Below, in pieces: positions 25,220-40,435 of a stretch of DNA of 64,000 nt. The notes under the pieces are model-generated. The model had not been told where the DNA came from, made no database searches, and was given only the letters and a program-made list of their open reading frames with translations. The position numbers were made by a program, and so were the translations under genes. Each line of letters opens with the position of its first letter. Within the stretch, counting starts at the first letter, position 1. This DNA is from Panagrolaimus kolymaensis. Its lineage: Eukaryota > Nematoda > Chromadorea > Rhabditida > Panagrolaimidae. The DNA lies in contig JAJQJQ010000033.1 of assembly GCA_028622995.1 (NCBI GenBank), positions 2,418,001 through 2,482,000 of the forward strand, written 5' to 3'.

Positions 25220-26679
25220 CTTTACTGTTTCTGGATAATAATAAATGCTTGAGAGAAAATTAATTGTATCAATAGAGAATAATAATAAAAAAACAAAAAT
25301 GCCAAGAAATATGATTGTTTTTGTAACATGAATGAAGGAAATTTGTTCATTTTGATCGCAGAAAAAATGCGAACGCACGATTTGAATGATGTTCACCTTT
25401 TCAATTGAAAGAAAATCGTGGATCAAAAACTAACAATATTGCAAAAAGTTAATTCGCCATTTGCCTCACGAGGAAAAATTAAAAGATTAGTTTAGGTACC
25501 GGCATGTACATTTGGCCAAACGAATGCCAAAGAAAAAAGATGGCAACGATGACACTTTTTTTCAAAATTTTTAAATGCATTGATTCGTTTATGTTTTATC
25601 GCTTTTATTTTTTGATCTTTGACTCATCTGAAAGCCCGTAAAATTCTGTTATTGACATATCCAATTCTTATAGATTGAAAATGATTAAAAATGGGGAGAA
25701 AAACAGTTTTTTTTAGTTTTCTCGAGATGTCGCAGCTTGACTAATTTTTATTTTTTGATATTCGGATTCCTCACCCAAAAATACATGTAACAAAATTAAC
25801 TCTCAGAGGCCACTCAAGAGAAAAGTCACTTTTTCAAAGCAAAAACATTAAAACTATTAGAAAATATGGGCATCAGCAAGTGAAAAATGTTGCCTTTTCT
25901 TGTTTTTCATTTGCAACATGCAAAAAATGAAAGGGGAAGAAAACCTTCATCGTTGCCATTTTTTATTTCAGATACAAATATTAAAACCTTGATATCTTAA
26001 TTGGGAGTTTATTAAATTTTATTTTCTCTTCTATCATTAAATTCCCCGTATTTGAAAGTACCTATCCCTCTAAACCATATATCAAAACAAAAATACTTCA
26101 TTTTCTGCTTGCCGGTCCCTAGATTAGTTAATCATTTTGACGGAATTCAAAACTTTTTTTCTTAATCTAAAGTTTACTGCAAAATTTAAAGTATAAAGTT
26201 ATAAGAAAAATCAAAGCTTTTTTAATGTGCGTATTTATTAAAAGTTTAAAACAGAAGATGTCTGTGTTCATAATTAATTTTACAGAAAATAAGAGCATTT
26301 GATGTTACAATGATTGACATTCGAGCAAATCAAAACCAAGCTAGTTTAGCTAACAACTGTTGACTTTTCCCTTTTTCCCTTCTTTTTTGATTTTTTCTCT
26401 CCTCCTCGAAAAGCAAAGTGCATGTTGCGCTCGCAATTTCAAGTTGTGTTTCTTTTTTTTTTTTTGCGAAGCCCAAATTCAAAAAAAAGTGCAATCATTT
26501 TTTCACCACCTTGCATCATTTTTTTTATTATCCTTTTTTGCTCTCCAAAAAAACTTTTATTGTTGCAATTTTTAAATATTTTATCGCTAATATTTCCTCC
26601 CTCTTCTTACGTGGCTATGTTAAACATTATTATAACATTCTAATTCTTTTCAGCTTATTATCGGTTGAAATCTTGTATT
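25220..26679. other. Spacer before lysyl-tRNA synthetase
   Basis: AT-rich. A group of overlapping open frames between 26360 and 26858 covers the 5' flank and first intron of the synthetase gene and looks non-coding. A cag acceptor at 26653, 27 bases before the start codon, is a plausible trans-splice site. Confidence 0.45.
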
Positions 26680-28912
<2,233 letters not shown>

Positions 28913-31561
28913 TAAAGAAGGCTAATAATATTATTTTTGTTTATGTCGTTTGTTTTTGTTTTTAAACTCTAAGAAAATTGTGCAGCATTTTGTTGTAATT
29001 TTTTTGATAATAAATGTTGTTGAGTTTTATGGATACTTTTTAAATTTATTATTGTATAGATTGATTTCATCTTTTGTCGACATTTTCTTTGGTGGCGAGC
29101 TTGAGAAAATGAGGAGGCCAGTCTTCTCATTTTTACAAAGCAAACAATACCTTGGAAACGAGGTGTACACACCATTTGTACGCGTTCTTTGTATTTCTTC
29201 TTCAGCAAGCCAAGAAGAAAAAAGTAAAGCAGAAGAAATAAATATGCTTGATTTTCTCTTTTGCAAAAAATAAGAAGGAAGACCGCTCACTTCGCAATGA
29301 TACTACTACTCCTTTGTCATCCGATCATTGCTATGATATTGGAATTGGAGGAATAAGAAGAAGCGTGTTTTGGTGATAATCCTTTAGTAAGGCGCGTGTA
29401 AATAACTCAAAGAATAAATATAACAAAAAATTTAAAACATTTCACGCTTTTCGTGAACTTTTTTTTAAGGAGGTGGAAAATGCTATGTATGACTCAACCT
29501 TTTTACGTTTTCTTTTTCTTTTGATGTCTTTTTTATTATTGACGTTTTTCTTTCCCTTCTTCTCCTTCTCATTCTTTTAAATCATTTTTTTATCAAAAAA
29601 AGTTGCCACTTTCTATTATTTTTGCTGTACAAAAGCATCGCCCAATTTTATTTTTTGAAGAAAAAAGAATTGAAAACATTGCTTTTTTGCTTTTTTTAGT
29701 AGGCAGCATTGATATTGATACGGAATAATTTGTTGCAGAAATGTTTTTCCCTCTAAAGTATTTTAGTTTATTTTTTAACGCAATGATTCGTATTCTATTT
29801 TTTTTTGTTGCTCTAACATCTTTTTTATGCACATAAAATTGTTTCTTTCATTGAAAGTAGTGTCGTTATTATTTTTAATATCCCATATTTGATTCCCATT
29901 TTTTCTTTTTATTTATTTTTTGACAATAGGATTTCAGGCTTTTACAAAAGCGATAAACGACGATTAAAAAATTTGATCCCTTTTATTACACCCATTATAA
30001 TGAGCTTTAAATTTATAAGTTTCCAACTTTTTATTCACCAAAAAAGGCGTAGGAAACTAAAAAAATCCTTGATTTTAAAATTGAGGTATAATACATTTGC
30101 AATTGCTATATTTTTCTTTTCATTTCCATATTTTTTTGTGTTGCTAAAATCATTTTTTTAAATCTTCTTTCATCGACAAAAAAATAGTAAAACTTTTTTG
30201 TTACATTTTTTTCTGTATTTGCATTGTTGGATGGATGGTGGTTTGTAGACAGTGTCCATCATTTTATAAAACTAAAAAGATTTTGTTTTTATTTTTAAAC
30301 CGTGTTTTTCTTTTTCTTTTGCTTTTAAAATAGTAGCTTGGTGGTTGTTTGTCTAAACCAAACCATTTTGAGTTTAATCCTTCACGCTCGATGTCAAATT
30401 TCACTCCGATCGTTTCCTTTTTCTTTCTTTTGTTTAAGTTTAGAATAAGTGGTTCAATCTTTTTTGCCTTTTCTTTGCATTTGCCGAAAATCTTTTAATT
30501 AGGCCTCATTAAGCATAATATTTTATTTGTGTCAGAAAAATCGATTTCAAAAATATCCGCTTTTTTAAGTTTTTCTGATTCATCAAACCACCATAAACTT
30601 TTTGGAATAACATAAAATGTTGACTTTAAAACATTTGCTATTGTTAAAAAATATATAAATCAGCACCAAATAAAATCTCACAATGATCTCCGATTAATCT
30701 TTCTCTTACTCAATTTTTGAAAATAAAAAAATTTAATGTTATGTTAGGTTAGTGAGGCGAGTTTGGAGTAAAGTGGTTGCGTGAAAAGCACTCAATAAAA
30801 TCACCAATTTCTTTTGGTATGAAAAGTAATTTTAGTTTTAGCCACAGTTTTAAAAAAATGGTGTTGAACAAAATCCTCAAAAAAAAGAAGACAAGTAGTA
30901 AAAAGTAAATTAATTTTGTAGAAAGCTATTGCTGAAATCATGTCCTGAAGAAAGGCATTTTACAAAGTTTTAAAAGCGAGTAGCGGAAAAATAAGACCCA
31001 TGCTTATAATTTAAAGGTACATAAGGAAAAGGTAATAAATGATAGATACGATTTTTAAAATCAAATAATTGGAAATCAAAGTTGGCTCTAAACCAATTTT
31101 TTTTGCTTCGGACATTATTAACGGTAGTATGCTGCTAAATTTTCTCCCGTTGAAATTCTAACTGCATTTTTGATAGCAATTTTGAGACTAAACTTATTTT
31201 TCCCTTTTAATTTGGAGTTTTCAAGAGTTAGCGAGAGAAGCGGAGGGAGTACTTTCCCTCTTTTGTTCGTAATAAGTGGGAGTCTTCGATCGAAACACAC
31301 AAAAATTGATGTATTTTTGATTGCTTTTCTTACAAAAACAAAAAAACTGTCTAATTATTTCAAACAAAAAAGTTATTTTCATTGTTTTTTTAAAAGCTGC
31401 AAATTCCGGAATTTGATTTTTGTTGAAAGATTTATTGTTTCTTTTAAAGTAGTCAATTTTTTCTTCCATCGGATTTTTGTGTTATTTTTTCTTTCTTCAA
31501 AAGTGGTCATTATCATTTATTTATTTGTTATTTCGGTGTTGTAAGAAAAAATAAGAAGGAA
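28913..31561. other. Gene-poor spacer between kars-1 and Crumbs-like gene
   Basis: A less AT-rich patch at 29085-29400 has overlapping open frames on both strands. None has splice support or a family match. A short ATG-led hydrophobic stretch there (MILLLLCHPIIAMILELEE) reaches a stop with no donor. It could hold a signal-peptide exon for the downstream gene, but I cannot support that. Confidence 0.4.
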
Positions 31562-33150
31562 ATGCCTGATTGTGGGGATGAACCGGATTTACTTCCTCCA
31601 AATTTACTTCGATGTGGAGAGATTCCTTTATGTTCAATAGTACATTGCTTTCGACGAATTGCATGTCTTGTGGGTAAGAAGAAGAAAAAATAATATACTT
31701 TTTAACAAATTTAAAAAAACGCAAACAAAAAAGTTTTGAGTTTGTTTCTACTACCTATTTTTTTAGAATATTTTTAAATTGTGCTTTTTCACTTCTTAGA
31801 AAAGGCTCTTCAACTAGCTTTGATTTTTAGGATTTTCTCACCCATTTTTGTTATTACAGGTTTTACTTTTTAAATCTAAAAAAATTAAAACACAATAAAT
31901 TTTGTTACTTTAGAACATGAGTTTTAGTTTTCATGAAAGCTTTTCTATGTAACATTATCCATTATTTCCTGAACTTTTTTTGTTGTGAGCTTTTCGAATA
32001 GCCGGATATGTACTTTTGACAGAAAAATTCGTTTTGGATTATAGAACTCAAACTCAAAGTTCATTTTTCACATTTTTTTAGGTTCATTTTTTGGTCCATT
32101 AAAATCCAAATCTTATTTATCTTCTTAATCTTCACCTTTGGTTTTTATTGCTTGGACAGATACTCTTTTTCTTTTATTTTTTTTTTCTCACAGCTGGTTT
32201 CTAGGTCTTTTTTGAGCAAAGTTTAAAAAAGACTAAATTTTCAATTCTAATATCTCTCCATATATTTTTTTACCTTTTTTTACTTTCTCATATTTAACCG
32301 GTTTTAACCTTCGTCACGCGCAATCAAAGCATCAAAATAAAAATTTTGCGGTGGTTATCGCCTCTCTTCTAACAACGGTGTAATTGTCTTCATATCGGTT
32401 TTTTTTATACTCGAATCATTTTTTCCTAACCTCTCATCTTTTTTGGTTCAAAACAATTAGTTTTTTAATTTAATTTTTTTTATTGATTGTAATTTTTATA
32501 AATTAAGTTTGACAGTAATTTGAAGAAAAAAGTGTTATTTGCGTTTTTTTTGGTTTAAAGGTGAAAAAACGAAAAAATGGTTTTAAAAGCTTTGACTTTT
32601 GTTTATTGTCTTTGATATTTTATTTCATTTATTTTGATTCTTTCAGAAAATACAACAGCCCTTGTTTTACCTTCATGTCGAACGCCAAGTGACGATAGTC
32701 CATATTATTGTGTTTGTCCACTTGAAAACGATCCAATAAGATATAAATCATATTTTATGGCATCACAAAGTGGTGGACCTGCAAGTGGTGATATAAATTT
32801 ATTAACTTCTCGGGTACCTCCATTAAAAATGGCTGCAGCTAATTCAGCAAATCCAACAACAACTTCTCTACCAAATGATGGTGGTGGTGGATTAAGTGGT
32901 GGAGCAATAGCAGGAATTGTAATTGGTTGTGTTGTAAGTTTTTTAAATTCTCTAATCGGAACCCGAACAATTATGTTATTATTTTTAGGTTGGTGTAATA
33001 TTGATTGCTGTTTTAATATTTTTATTTATTCGAAAAGTTCGTGATCAAAGAAAAAATCATGGTGAATATCGCCCACAATTGGAAGAAAATCTACATGCCA
33101 AAGATTTACCATATCTTCCGCCACCAAATATTGAAGGACATTTAGGCTAA
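31562..33150 (+). CDS. Crumbs-like single-pass membrane protein, possibly 5'-partial
   Basis: Three exons (31562-31673, 32647-32933, 32989-33150) join in phase to 186 residues. The outside part is short: a Cys-containing stretch with PYYCVCPLEND that looks like the end of an EGF-like module, then a Gly/Ser linker. The membrane segment runs GGAIAGIVIGCVVVGVILIAVLIFLFI. The cytoplasmic tail of about 40 residues begins RKVRDQRKNHGEYRPQLEE, resembling the Crumbs FERM-binding motif (basic residues, then GxYxP). It ends in PPPNIEGHLG rather than the ERLI PDZ ligand. No signal peptide follows the chosen Met, so an upstream exon may be missing. Intron 1 is 973 bp. The alternative is an unrelated type I protein with a similar tail. 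Confidence 0.6.
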
Positions 33151-34635
33151 AAAAAATCCTTTTATTCACCAATTTAAAATATTGCTTACATTTATTTTTT
33201 GCTCCAAGCTTATTTCACATTTTTTAAACACACAATTCGAACTTTTGCCATCTAATGTTAGTATCAGAGATTTTTATATTTTCCAGTGTTTTTCCATTAA
33301 AAAGCGTAAAAAAATTATTACTTAATATTTTTGTTATCATTAAAACTTAAATAGTCATGTTTTTTAAGACCGGTGTTTCACAAATGTTCACTTAACTTTT
33401 ATTATATTATTCTTGTTTTTGTTTTTTTTTTACATTCAGTTATACATACACACATATTTTTTATTTGTACAGATGATTTTTTGAACCTTAATAAATTTTT
33501 ATTGATATTTATAAATATCAAAGCCTACAAAAAACACCGTTTAAAATTGTTTTAAAAAAATGGGTAACATTGAAAATAAATAAAGTAAATAATTTTTTTG
33601 GCGATCCTCCATTTAAAAATAATAACTCACTAACCCCTTTTTTCAAACATGTTTTTGACAACAAAAAACACAACTTCTTCCTCTTTCATTTACAAATATT
33701 CTTTCACCAAATTTTAAAATGATTGAAAGTATGGAATCTCCCTTGAGGAGAGGAAACGTTGACAATCAAATAAAAAAACAGTTTTTTTCCCTCCATCAAA
33801 ATTTTATAAAACTTTTTTCTTCTTTGCAAAGTACAAAAGTGCAACTTAAAAAATAAATAAACACATTGAAGGGTGAGTGAGTGTTTAATGAACGACGTTG
33901 AATTTTAAGTTGAAACAAACATTAAATGATAGTGATCATTATTTTTAGATGAAAAAAAATGCTTTTAAGCTTATTATTTATCTGGCATAATATTGAGTAA
34001 TAATAACGTAAAAAATTAATACTATATAAAGCAGCCAATAAGATATGACAATGAAAAGATTGTCCTCTCCATAAATTAACGAAAAAGAAACCCTACAAAA
34101 TTAAAATTTTCTATGTGAATAATTTTTCTTCTTGATACAAAAGTTTTTTTTGGTATTAATTTTACAGTAGGCTTTACTTTGATAATAAAATCACTCTAAT
34201 TGCTAATTACCATGCTTTTAAAGATGTGACAATATTTGTTTACGTCGACCTTATAATTTCATCATATGGAGATAAAATACTAGTCTTTGGACAATTTGTT
34301 TTCAAAATCGTTGATTCGCGCATGCATTAAACACAAACTTTTGTGTCATTTTTATGTTTTTCAAAGAACATCTAGCATTAAGCACAAACTTTTGTGTCTT
34401 TTTTATGTCTTTTAAATAACGTATAAACCTTTTTAAACAACAAGTGAAAGGTTGTAGGCGACAATACCATTGATTAGTCAGTCAGTCAGAGTTAGGCAGC
34501 AAGGAGGCAGTCAAAAGTTTTTGTAGTCTCAAGGAAAATAAAGAAAAAACAACAATTGTCGCTGATTTATTTTTGACAATAAATTTTATTTTATTTTCTT
34601 CCTTATTTTGTTGAAAGATAAAAAAGAATAATAAT
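33151..34635. other. Spacer and upstream region of the P450 gene
   Basis: No exon seen. It holds a TGATAA GATA-type site at 34180, a TTGTTTAC forkhead-type site at 34236, and the 51-bp repeat described separately. Gut GATA factors and forkhead proteins regulate many nematode P450 genes; a role here is inference. Confidence 0.4.
34324..34425. repeat. 51-bp tandem duplication with internal palindrome
   Basis: Two adjacent copies start with gcattaa/gcattaag at 34324 and 34375. Each contains CACAAACTTTTGTG, a palindrome of 6-bp arms around CT, followed by a T-rich run with ttttatgt. The duplication lies 210-310 bases before the P450 start codon. Confidence 0.65.
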
Positions 34636-36540
34636 ATGGGCTTCATTCATTACATTGGACCTGGAGAAATTGTTGTTGGTTTTGGTATTTTGGTTTATGC
34701 TTTATTTCGATTTCTTCCACTTTTACCAGCATTTTCAATCCTTATTGGAACTTTAACAGCGATTTATTTGTAAGTTCCTAGTCACAGTAATCAAAGAATT
34801 TCCATGATTTTTAGGTATCTTGATAACTGTAACAATTATTGGGTGAAACAGAATATCCCCGGTCCAAAAGGAAATATATTTTTTGGAAATACCTTTCAAC
34901 TTTTTAAAAATCTTATTCATTATGATAAACCATATTTCAAAGAATTCAAAACAAAAGCCTTTGGTTCAACTTTTCAAGGAACACCTGATTATGTTTCAGC
35001 TGATCTTGATTTTATTAAACAAGTTTTAATCAAAGAATTTGATTCTTTTCCCGATCGACATGTAAGCTCATTGAATATCGGTGCTCTTAAATTTTAATGG
35101 AATGATGAATCCTTTTTTTAGGACTTTGTTCAGCAAACTCAACTGGAAGATAGTCTTCGCGCTAATTTTTTGACTATTAAAGAAGGAGATGAATGGCGTA
35201 GAATTCGTCAACGCTGCACCCCAGCTTTTGCATCAGGAAAAATGAAGAAGCTTTTACCATCGATGAACCATTGCGCTAAAGAACTTTGTGAATTTTTGGA
35301 ACCTTTTGCTGAAAGTAAAAAACCCTTTGCGTTAAAAGAGTAAGAAATTCATTAAAATCATCTTCAAAAAAACAACAGCAAAAATTTTAGCACTTTTTCA
35401 AAGCTCACCATGAATGTAATTGGTCGGTGTGTATTTGCATCAGATTTTAATAGTCTCAAATCTGAAAATGACGTCCCTCTTTTACACTTTGCTAAGAAGC
35501 TCTTCGACATTAAGTTAATGTCTCCTTCCATTTTATTTACAAGTATGTAATCTTAGAAAACGTAACAACTTTTAAAAAAATTATTAATATTACAGTAAGC
35601 TTCCCAAATATGTCTAAACTTTATCAACGCATCACCCATAAACCCCTTATTCAAGGTGATGTTGATGAATATTTTATTAAAACTTTAACCGAGGTTATGC
35701 AACAACGCCTCGATGACCGAGAAGCAAAGGATGTAAGATTTTATTTAACTATGTTATTCATTTCTAATATTTGAATTCTTTTTTTAGAAATACAATGATG
35801 CCGTTCAACTTTTGCTAAATGCTATGGAAGAAAAAGATGTAAAATTCACAAAAGAAGATGCCGATATTATTTCTGATACCGTCAAAAAAGCAAATGCTTC
35901 CAATCGATCTTTGACTCGTATGGAAATTCTCGCCCAACTTCTTATCTTTCTTGCAGCTGGATATGAAACCACTGCCACCACCCTTCATTTTATCTGCTAT
36001 ATTCTTGCTTTGCGACAGGATATTCAAGATAAACTTCGTGATGAAGTGAATGAAGTTTTCGGGGATAAAGAAGAAATAGGTTATGATGATGTCTCAAAAT
36101 TCGTTTACATGAACGCAATCATTGATGAAACTTTAAGAATCTTTCCTCCCGCAACACGTCTAAATCGTAAATGTCAAAAAGATATCACCATTCAAGGAGT
36201 CAAGTTTGTCAAAGGCACAACTTTTACTGTTCCAGTTTATTATATTCACCATGATCCTGAAGTTTATGAAAATCCAGAAGAATTTATTCCAGAACGATTT
36301 TTGCCTGATGAAGCAGCTTCTCGCCATCCCATGGCTTTTCTTCCGTTCGGAGCTGGGCCACGGAATTGTTTAGGAATGCGTTTTGCTGAATACGAGATGC
36401 GAGTAACCTTAGCTTGGGTAATTAAAACATTCAAATTCCTCCCAGTTGAAGACAAACCAGAATGGCCAATTACACTTGCTTCAACAGCAGGATTAATCAA
36501 ACCTAAAGATGAACTTAAATGCAAAATTATTAAACTATAA
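34636..36540 (+). CDS. Cytochrome P450, CYP3-clan type
   Basis: A haem monooxygenase of the endoplasmic reticulum, for xenobiotic or lipid oxidation. Six exons (34636-34769, 34815-35061, 35122-35339, 35391-35542, 35596-35732, 35788-36540) give 546 residues. The N-terminal anchor is hydrophobic (residues 10-45), followed by a proline-rich hinge (IPGPKG). The I-helix oxygen-binding motif AAGYETT is at 352-358. The K-helix reads ETLRIFP, and PERF is present. The haem loop FGAGPRNCLGMRFA has Cys at about 490. The PRNCLGMRFA form is typical of CYP3-clan enzymes such as nematode CYP13 and CYP25. It faces the second translocase, with only 118 bp between the stop codons. Confidence 0.95.
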
Positions 36541-36658
36541 AAAACAATAAGAATATTGTAAAAAATTTATTTGAATTCGCTACAAATATAAATTTATTTT
36601 ATGATACAAATATATAAAATTAAATATCAGACAAAATAATGATTTAATACTATGAGCT

Positions 36659-37740
36659 TTAAAGGAACTTTTGAATTTCTTCATAAATAGCGAGGACAAG
36701 AGCACCACCAGTTCCACGAATAACATTACTACCAGCTCCTAAAAAATAATAACATATAAAAGAAAAAGTACATAAATAAGAAAACAAAATTACCTTTGAA
36801 CAAAGCAGAAGTTCCTTCGTTGCGGACAATTTTAAGAGCACAATCAAGAGTATTCTTGTAGAGGATATCTTTGCGACCAGATTGCATCATCATACGACGG
36901 CGAACAGTATCCCATGGATATGAAAGAATACCAGAAAAAACGGTAACGACTTGAGCAATACCCCAAGCAGCAAAGAAGTTGAGTTTTGAATCCTTGGCAA
37001 AGACATGCTTAGCGGTATCAAACATTCCAAAATATGCAGCACGATAAATGATAATACCTTGAACGGAGACAAAGAAGCCACGATAAAGTCCAATGGGTCC
37101 ATCAGATTTGGCAATTTTGACCAAGCAATCAGCTAATCCTTTGAATTCACGAGATGCACCTTTTCCAACATCTGCAGCAAGACGAGTACGAGCAAAATCA
37201 AGAGGATAGACGAAGCAAAGGGATGTTGCACCAGCAGCTCCACCAGAAGCCAAGTTACCAACAAAGAAACGCCAGAATTGCTTATTCTTATCAACACTAA
37301 AATCGAAGCAAAAGTTTTAAAAAGTTCAATAAAGGATGAAAACCTTACTTGTTTAAGAACATCTTCTTGTAAGTATCTTTGAAAGCAAAGTTCAAAGCTT
37401 GAGTTGGGAAGTAACGGATGACATTGGCTAAATTACCACGCCAGAATGCAGCAAATCCTTGTTCCTTTGGTATACGAACAAGAACATCGATGATGCCCTT
37501 GTATCGTTTGTCAGCAGCAATACTTAATGAAGCATCTTGAACCTAAAAAAACATTTATTCATATGGAAATTTAAAATAAAAAAATACCTGAAGGAGAAGT
37601 TTGACACGTTCAATAGGAGCAACAGCAGTTTTTGAGACAGCAGCAGCACTACCACCAGAGGCAAGATCAATCAAAAATTTTCTAGTATCGAAGCCCTTCT
37701 TTTTTCCATCTTTTTTGATTTCTTTTACTGCATCAGCCAT
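36659..37740 (-). CDS. ADP/ATP translocase, mitochondrial carrier (copy 2)
   Basis: Four exons (37740-37588, 37542-37349, 37296-36794, 36738-36659) have exactly the lengths of the first copy's exons (153, 194, 503, 80) and give 309 residues. The RRRMMM signature is intact. The body is almost identical in DNA to the copy at 0.7-1.7 kb, including introns 1 and 3. The protein differs at the start ([11 protein letters not shown]) and end ([10 protein letters not shown]). I see no stop or frameshift, so both copies look functional. It lies head to head with the USP gene. Confidence 0.96.
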
Positions 37741-38090
37741 CGTGGAGGAGGTGAAAGCTAAAGAATGAAGTGAAAATGAGTAACTGAAAGAGTAAAATGG
37801 AAAGCGATAAAAAAATGTTAGTGAACATATGAATGAAATAAATTAGCATGAAAAAACAAAGAATTGAATATTGTAAAGGCTTTTTATTAATAAAATAGGT
37901 ATATTATTCGGGCGATACAAAAAACATTCTAAAAAAAGTTTTCTTCTTGCTTTTCCTTTTCCCTAACTATGTAAAAGCTTCAAATCAAAAATCAGGCTCC
38001 CGTAACGACTTTAAATCAACCACGGAAGCAGTTGACTGTAGGGTAATCATTTAAAAAATTTACTCGCTTCCAAACCCAATTGAAGCGAGT
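37741..38090. other. Shared 5' region of translocase copy 2 and USP gene
   Basis: A divergent promoter region of about 350 bp. An aggtgaaagc acceptor-like sequence lies near the translocase ATG. No exon seen. Confidence 0.4.
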
Positions 38091-40171
38091 ATGTTTCAGT
38101 TTGCAACATTTTTGTATGATGAAAACATGTATCATTTTTTGTCTTGTATATTCAACTCAATTTTCGGCTTCCAAATGTCCATCGAAGATGAATCTCCTGT
38201 TAAAGGATTAACTAACCTTGGCAACACATGTTTCTATAACGCAATACTTCAATGTTTATTGCATACTCATCCATTGTATACATGGGAAGAATTGGTAATG
38301 GAAGAAAGAGATCTTGTCATCAATGAAGGTACCGTTATGATAAATGAAAATAAAGTTGAAGTCCCTCATACTGTTATCAATTTGAAAGAAACCCATAAAT
38401 TACGTTTGGTTAGCGCATTACGAAAATTCTTGGCTGCTTTTCGAAAGGAATACGAACTTAATCCTTCACCATTGTTTAGACAAATTTGTCTTAGGTACTT
38501 TTTTGGTGTTGTATGTATTGTTTTTAAAAAAAAATTCTAGAGCTCCAATGTTTTGTGGTTGGGCGCAACAAGATGCTCATGAACTTCTTCGATATTTACT
38601 TGATGGAATAAGAATGGAAGAACTCAAACGGTTTAAAGAAGCTATCCTGGTTCACTTGAGTGTTGAAGACAAACCAGATCCTGAAAAACTATTGCTTTGT
38701 AACGGTTAGATTTCTTATCTTTATATTACTTTATTATTGCATCTCCTTTAGCTATGCTCGAAAGCACTGATCGCTGTTATGTTGACTCTATCTTTGGTGG
38801 AAGTTTACTTCAATGTATCATGTGCTCCAAATGCAAATATGTCTCAAATAGTCTTGAACCTTTCTGGGATTTGTCCTTGCCATTAAACTATGAGACACCT
38901 GCCTCAACAACTGTTCACAAAAAGCATAAGGTGGATTATTTTGCTGGAACATCAAGCACCGAAGAACTTGGAAAAATTGAAAAGAAAAAGAAGGTTCACT
39001 TTGCTTCTAATTATCAGGACACTACAGCTGAAAATGATGAAAGTCATATGAATATTGAACCTCTTGTCGATAATGAAACACATGATAATGGTGAAAATCA
39101 ACCTTCTGTTCGAGATGCATCAACTCAAACTGCAGTTGAAGAAGGTGAAATTGAAGATATTGAGCTTGTCGACAATAATCAAGGGAGTTTTGAAAACATG
39201 TCTGTTAGTGAAAATGATGAAAATTCAAATCATGTTAACGAAAACAATGGTAATTTGTTTCTTTCTTCTTTTTTTTGACTCACTAAAATTTTTTAGGAGA
39301 TGTACCTCCACAATGCGATGATCCTTCTTCTTGTACTCCAAACTACAATATCATTCTGGCTCCATCTCCTATCAATGAAAGTGACCTTTGTGAAAATCTA
39401 AGTGTTTTTAATTCGCTTAAGCAATTTACTGCTCCTGAAAATTTATGTGCTTCTAACGCATTTGAATGTGAAAATTGTTGTGCTCCACATAACAAAAATG
39501 TATTTTGCCTTTTTATTATTCTCTTATGTATTTTAACTCTTTTTTTTTAGCTTCCTCCAAATTCAAATGAAAAAATGACTGTCGAAGCTACCAAGCAGTA
39601 TCTGATTTATTCTCCTCCATGTGTTTTGACTATTCACCTTAAACGTTTTGAACAAGTAGCTACTTATGGTAATTACATGCGTACTCGTAAAATTCATGGA
39701 TATGTTGATTTTCCATTTATTCTTGATATTTCACAATTCTGCAGCAGAAATGGTCAACGAATTCGCTCTAATCAAAATGAGGTTATTTATTCACTTTATG
39801 GAATCGTTTCTCATTCTGGTGATCTTGGTGGTGGACATTATGTTGCATATGGTAAAATAATTTTTTTTATCTATTTTTGTTTTTATTTTGATATTTCAGT
39901 TAAAAGCCGAAACATGGTTGAAAGTTTACAGCAGTTTATGGAAGCCGGAATGAAGCCTGATCGATTATGTCAAACTATGGAAGAATTAAACAATGGCTTT
40001 TCGTCTCATCAACAAACAGTCAATCCAACTTTAAGTAAAGATGAAATTATTCGGCAATTGGATGACGGTTCAACATGGTATTATGCATCTGACACTTATG
40101 TTCGAAAAATTACTCGTAATGATGTAAAAAATGTTGATGCATATATTTTGTTTTATGAACGAATTGTTTAG
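38091..40171 (+). CDS. USP16/45-type ubiquitin-specific protease
   Basis: A C19 cysteine protease that removes ubiquitin. Six exons (38091-38494, 38541-38704, 38752-39249, 39297-39499, 39551-39851, 39900-40171) give 613 residues, or 585 from the more convincing second Met (38175, MSIEDESPVKG). The Cys box is GLTNLGNTCFYNAILQCLL (Cys 47). QQDAHELLRYLLDG follows. The finger has zinc-ribbon pairs CIMC..C and CENC. The His box is HSGDLGGGHYVAY (His 519), and the WYYASDTYV end box is present. LLRYLLDGIRMEE and IFGG place it nearest USP16/USP45, which act on histone H2A and other substrates. An acidic low-complexity insert (about residues 240-355) splits the catalytic domain, as in that family. The N-terminal ZnF-UBP domain usual for USP16/45 is absent. 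An AATAAA signal lies at 40226. Confidence 0.9.
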
Positions 40172-40435
40172 TTATTATTTATTTTATTGAAATCCGCTGT
40201 TTTTGTATGTATGATTAAAATGCTTAATAAATTTTCTTTTATCTTTAATCTTTTCTTTTTTTTTGTTAAACACAACGACTTTTGGGATAATCATCTCTCT
40301 AGCTATGTACCAAATTTTGTATTCGAACTTCAACCTATTGAACACGATTACTACCATTTCTGCTACGCATATGTTTAAAAAAAATTTCATTTTTATGGTA
40401 TGCATAATTTCCAAGGCAAGTTTCAAATAAGTCGT

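Noticed and set aside
28950..29290. Overlapping open frames on both strands after kars-1
   Set aside because: No start context, splice sites or family resemblance; the frames contradict one another.
31170..31544. 124-codon open frame before the Crumbs-like gene, ending in a hydrophobic stretch
   Set aside because: Tempting as a signal-peptide exon, but it is out of phase with the next exon and low-complexity.
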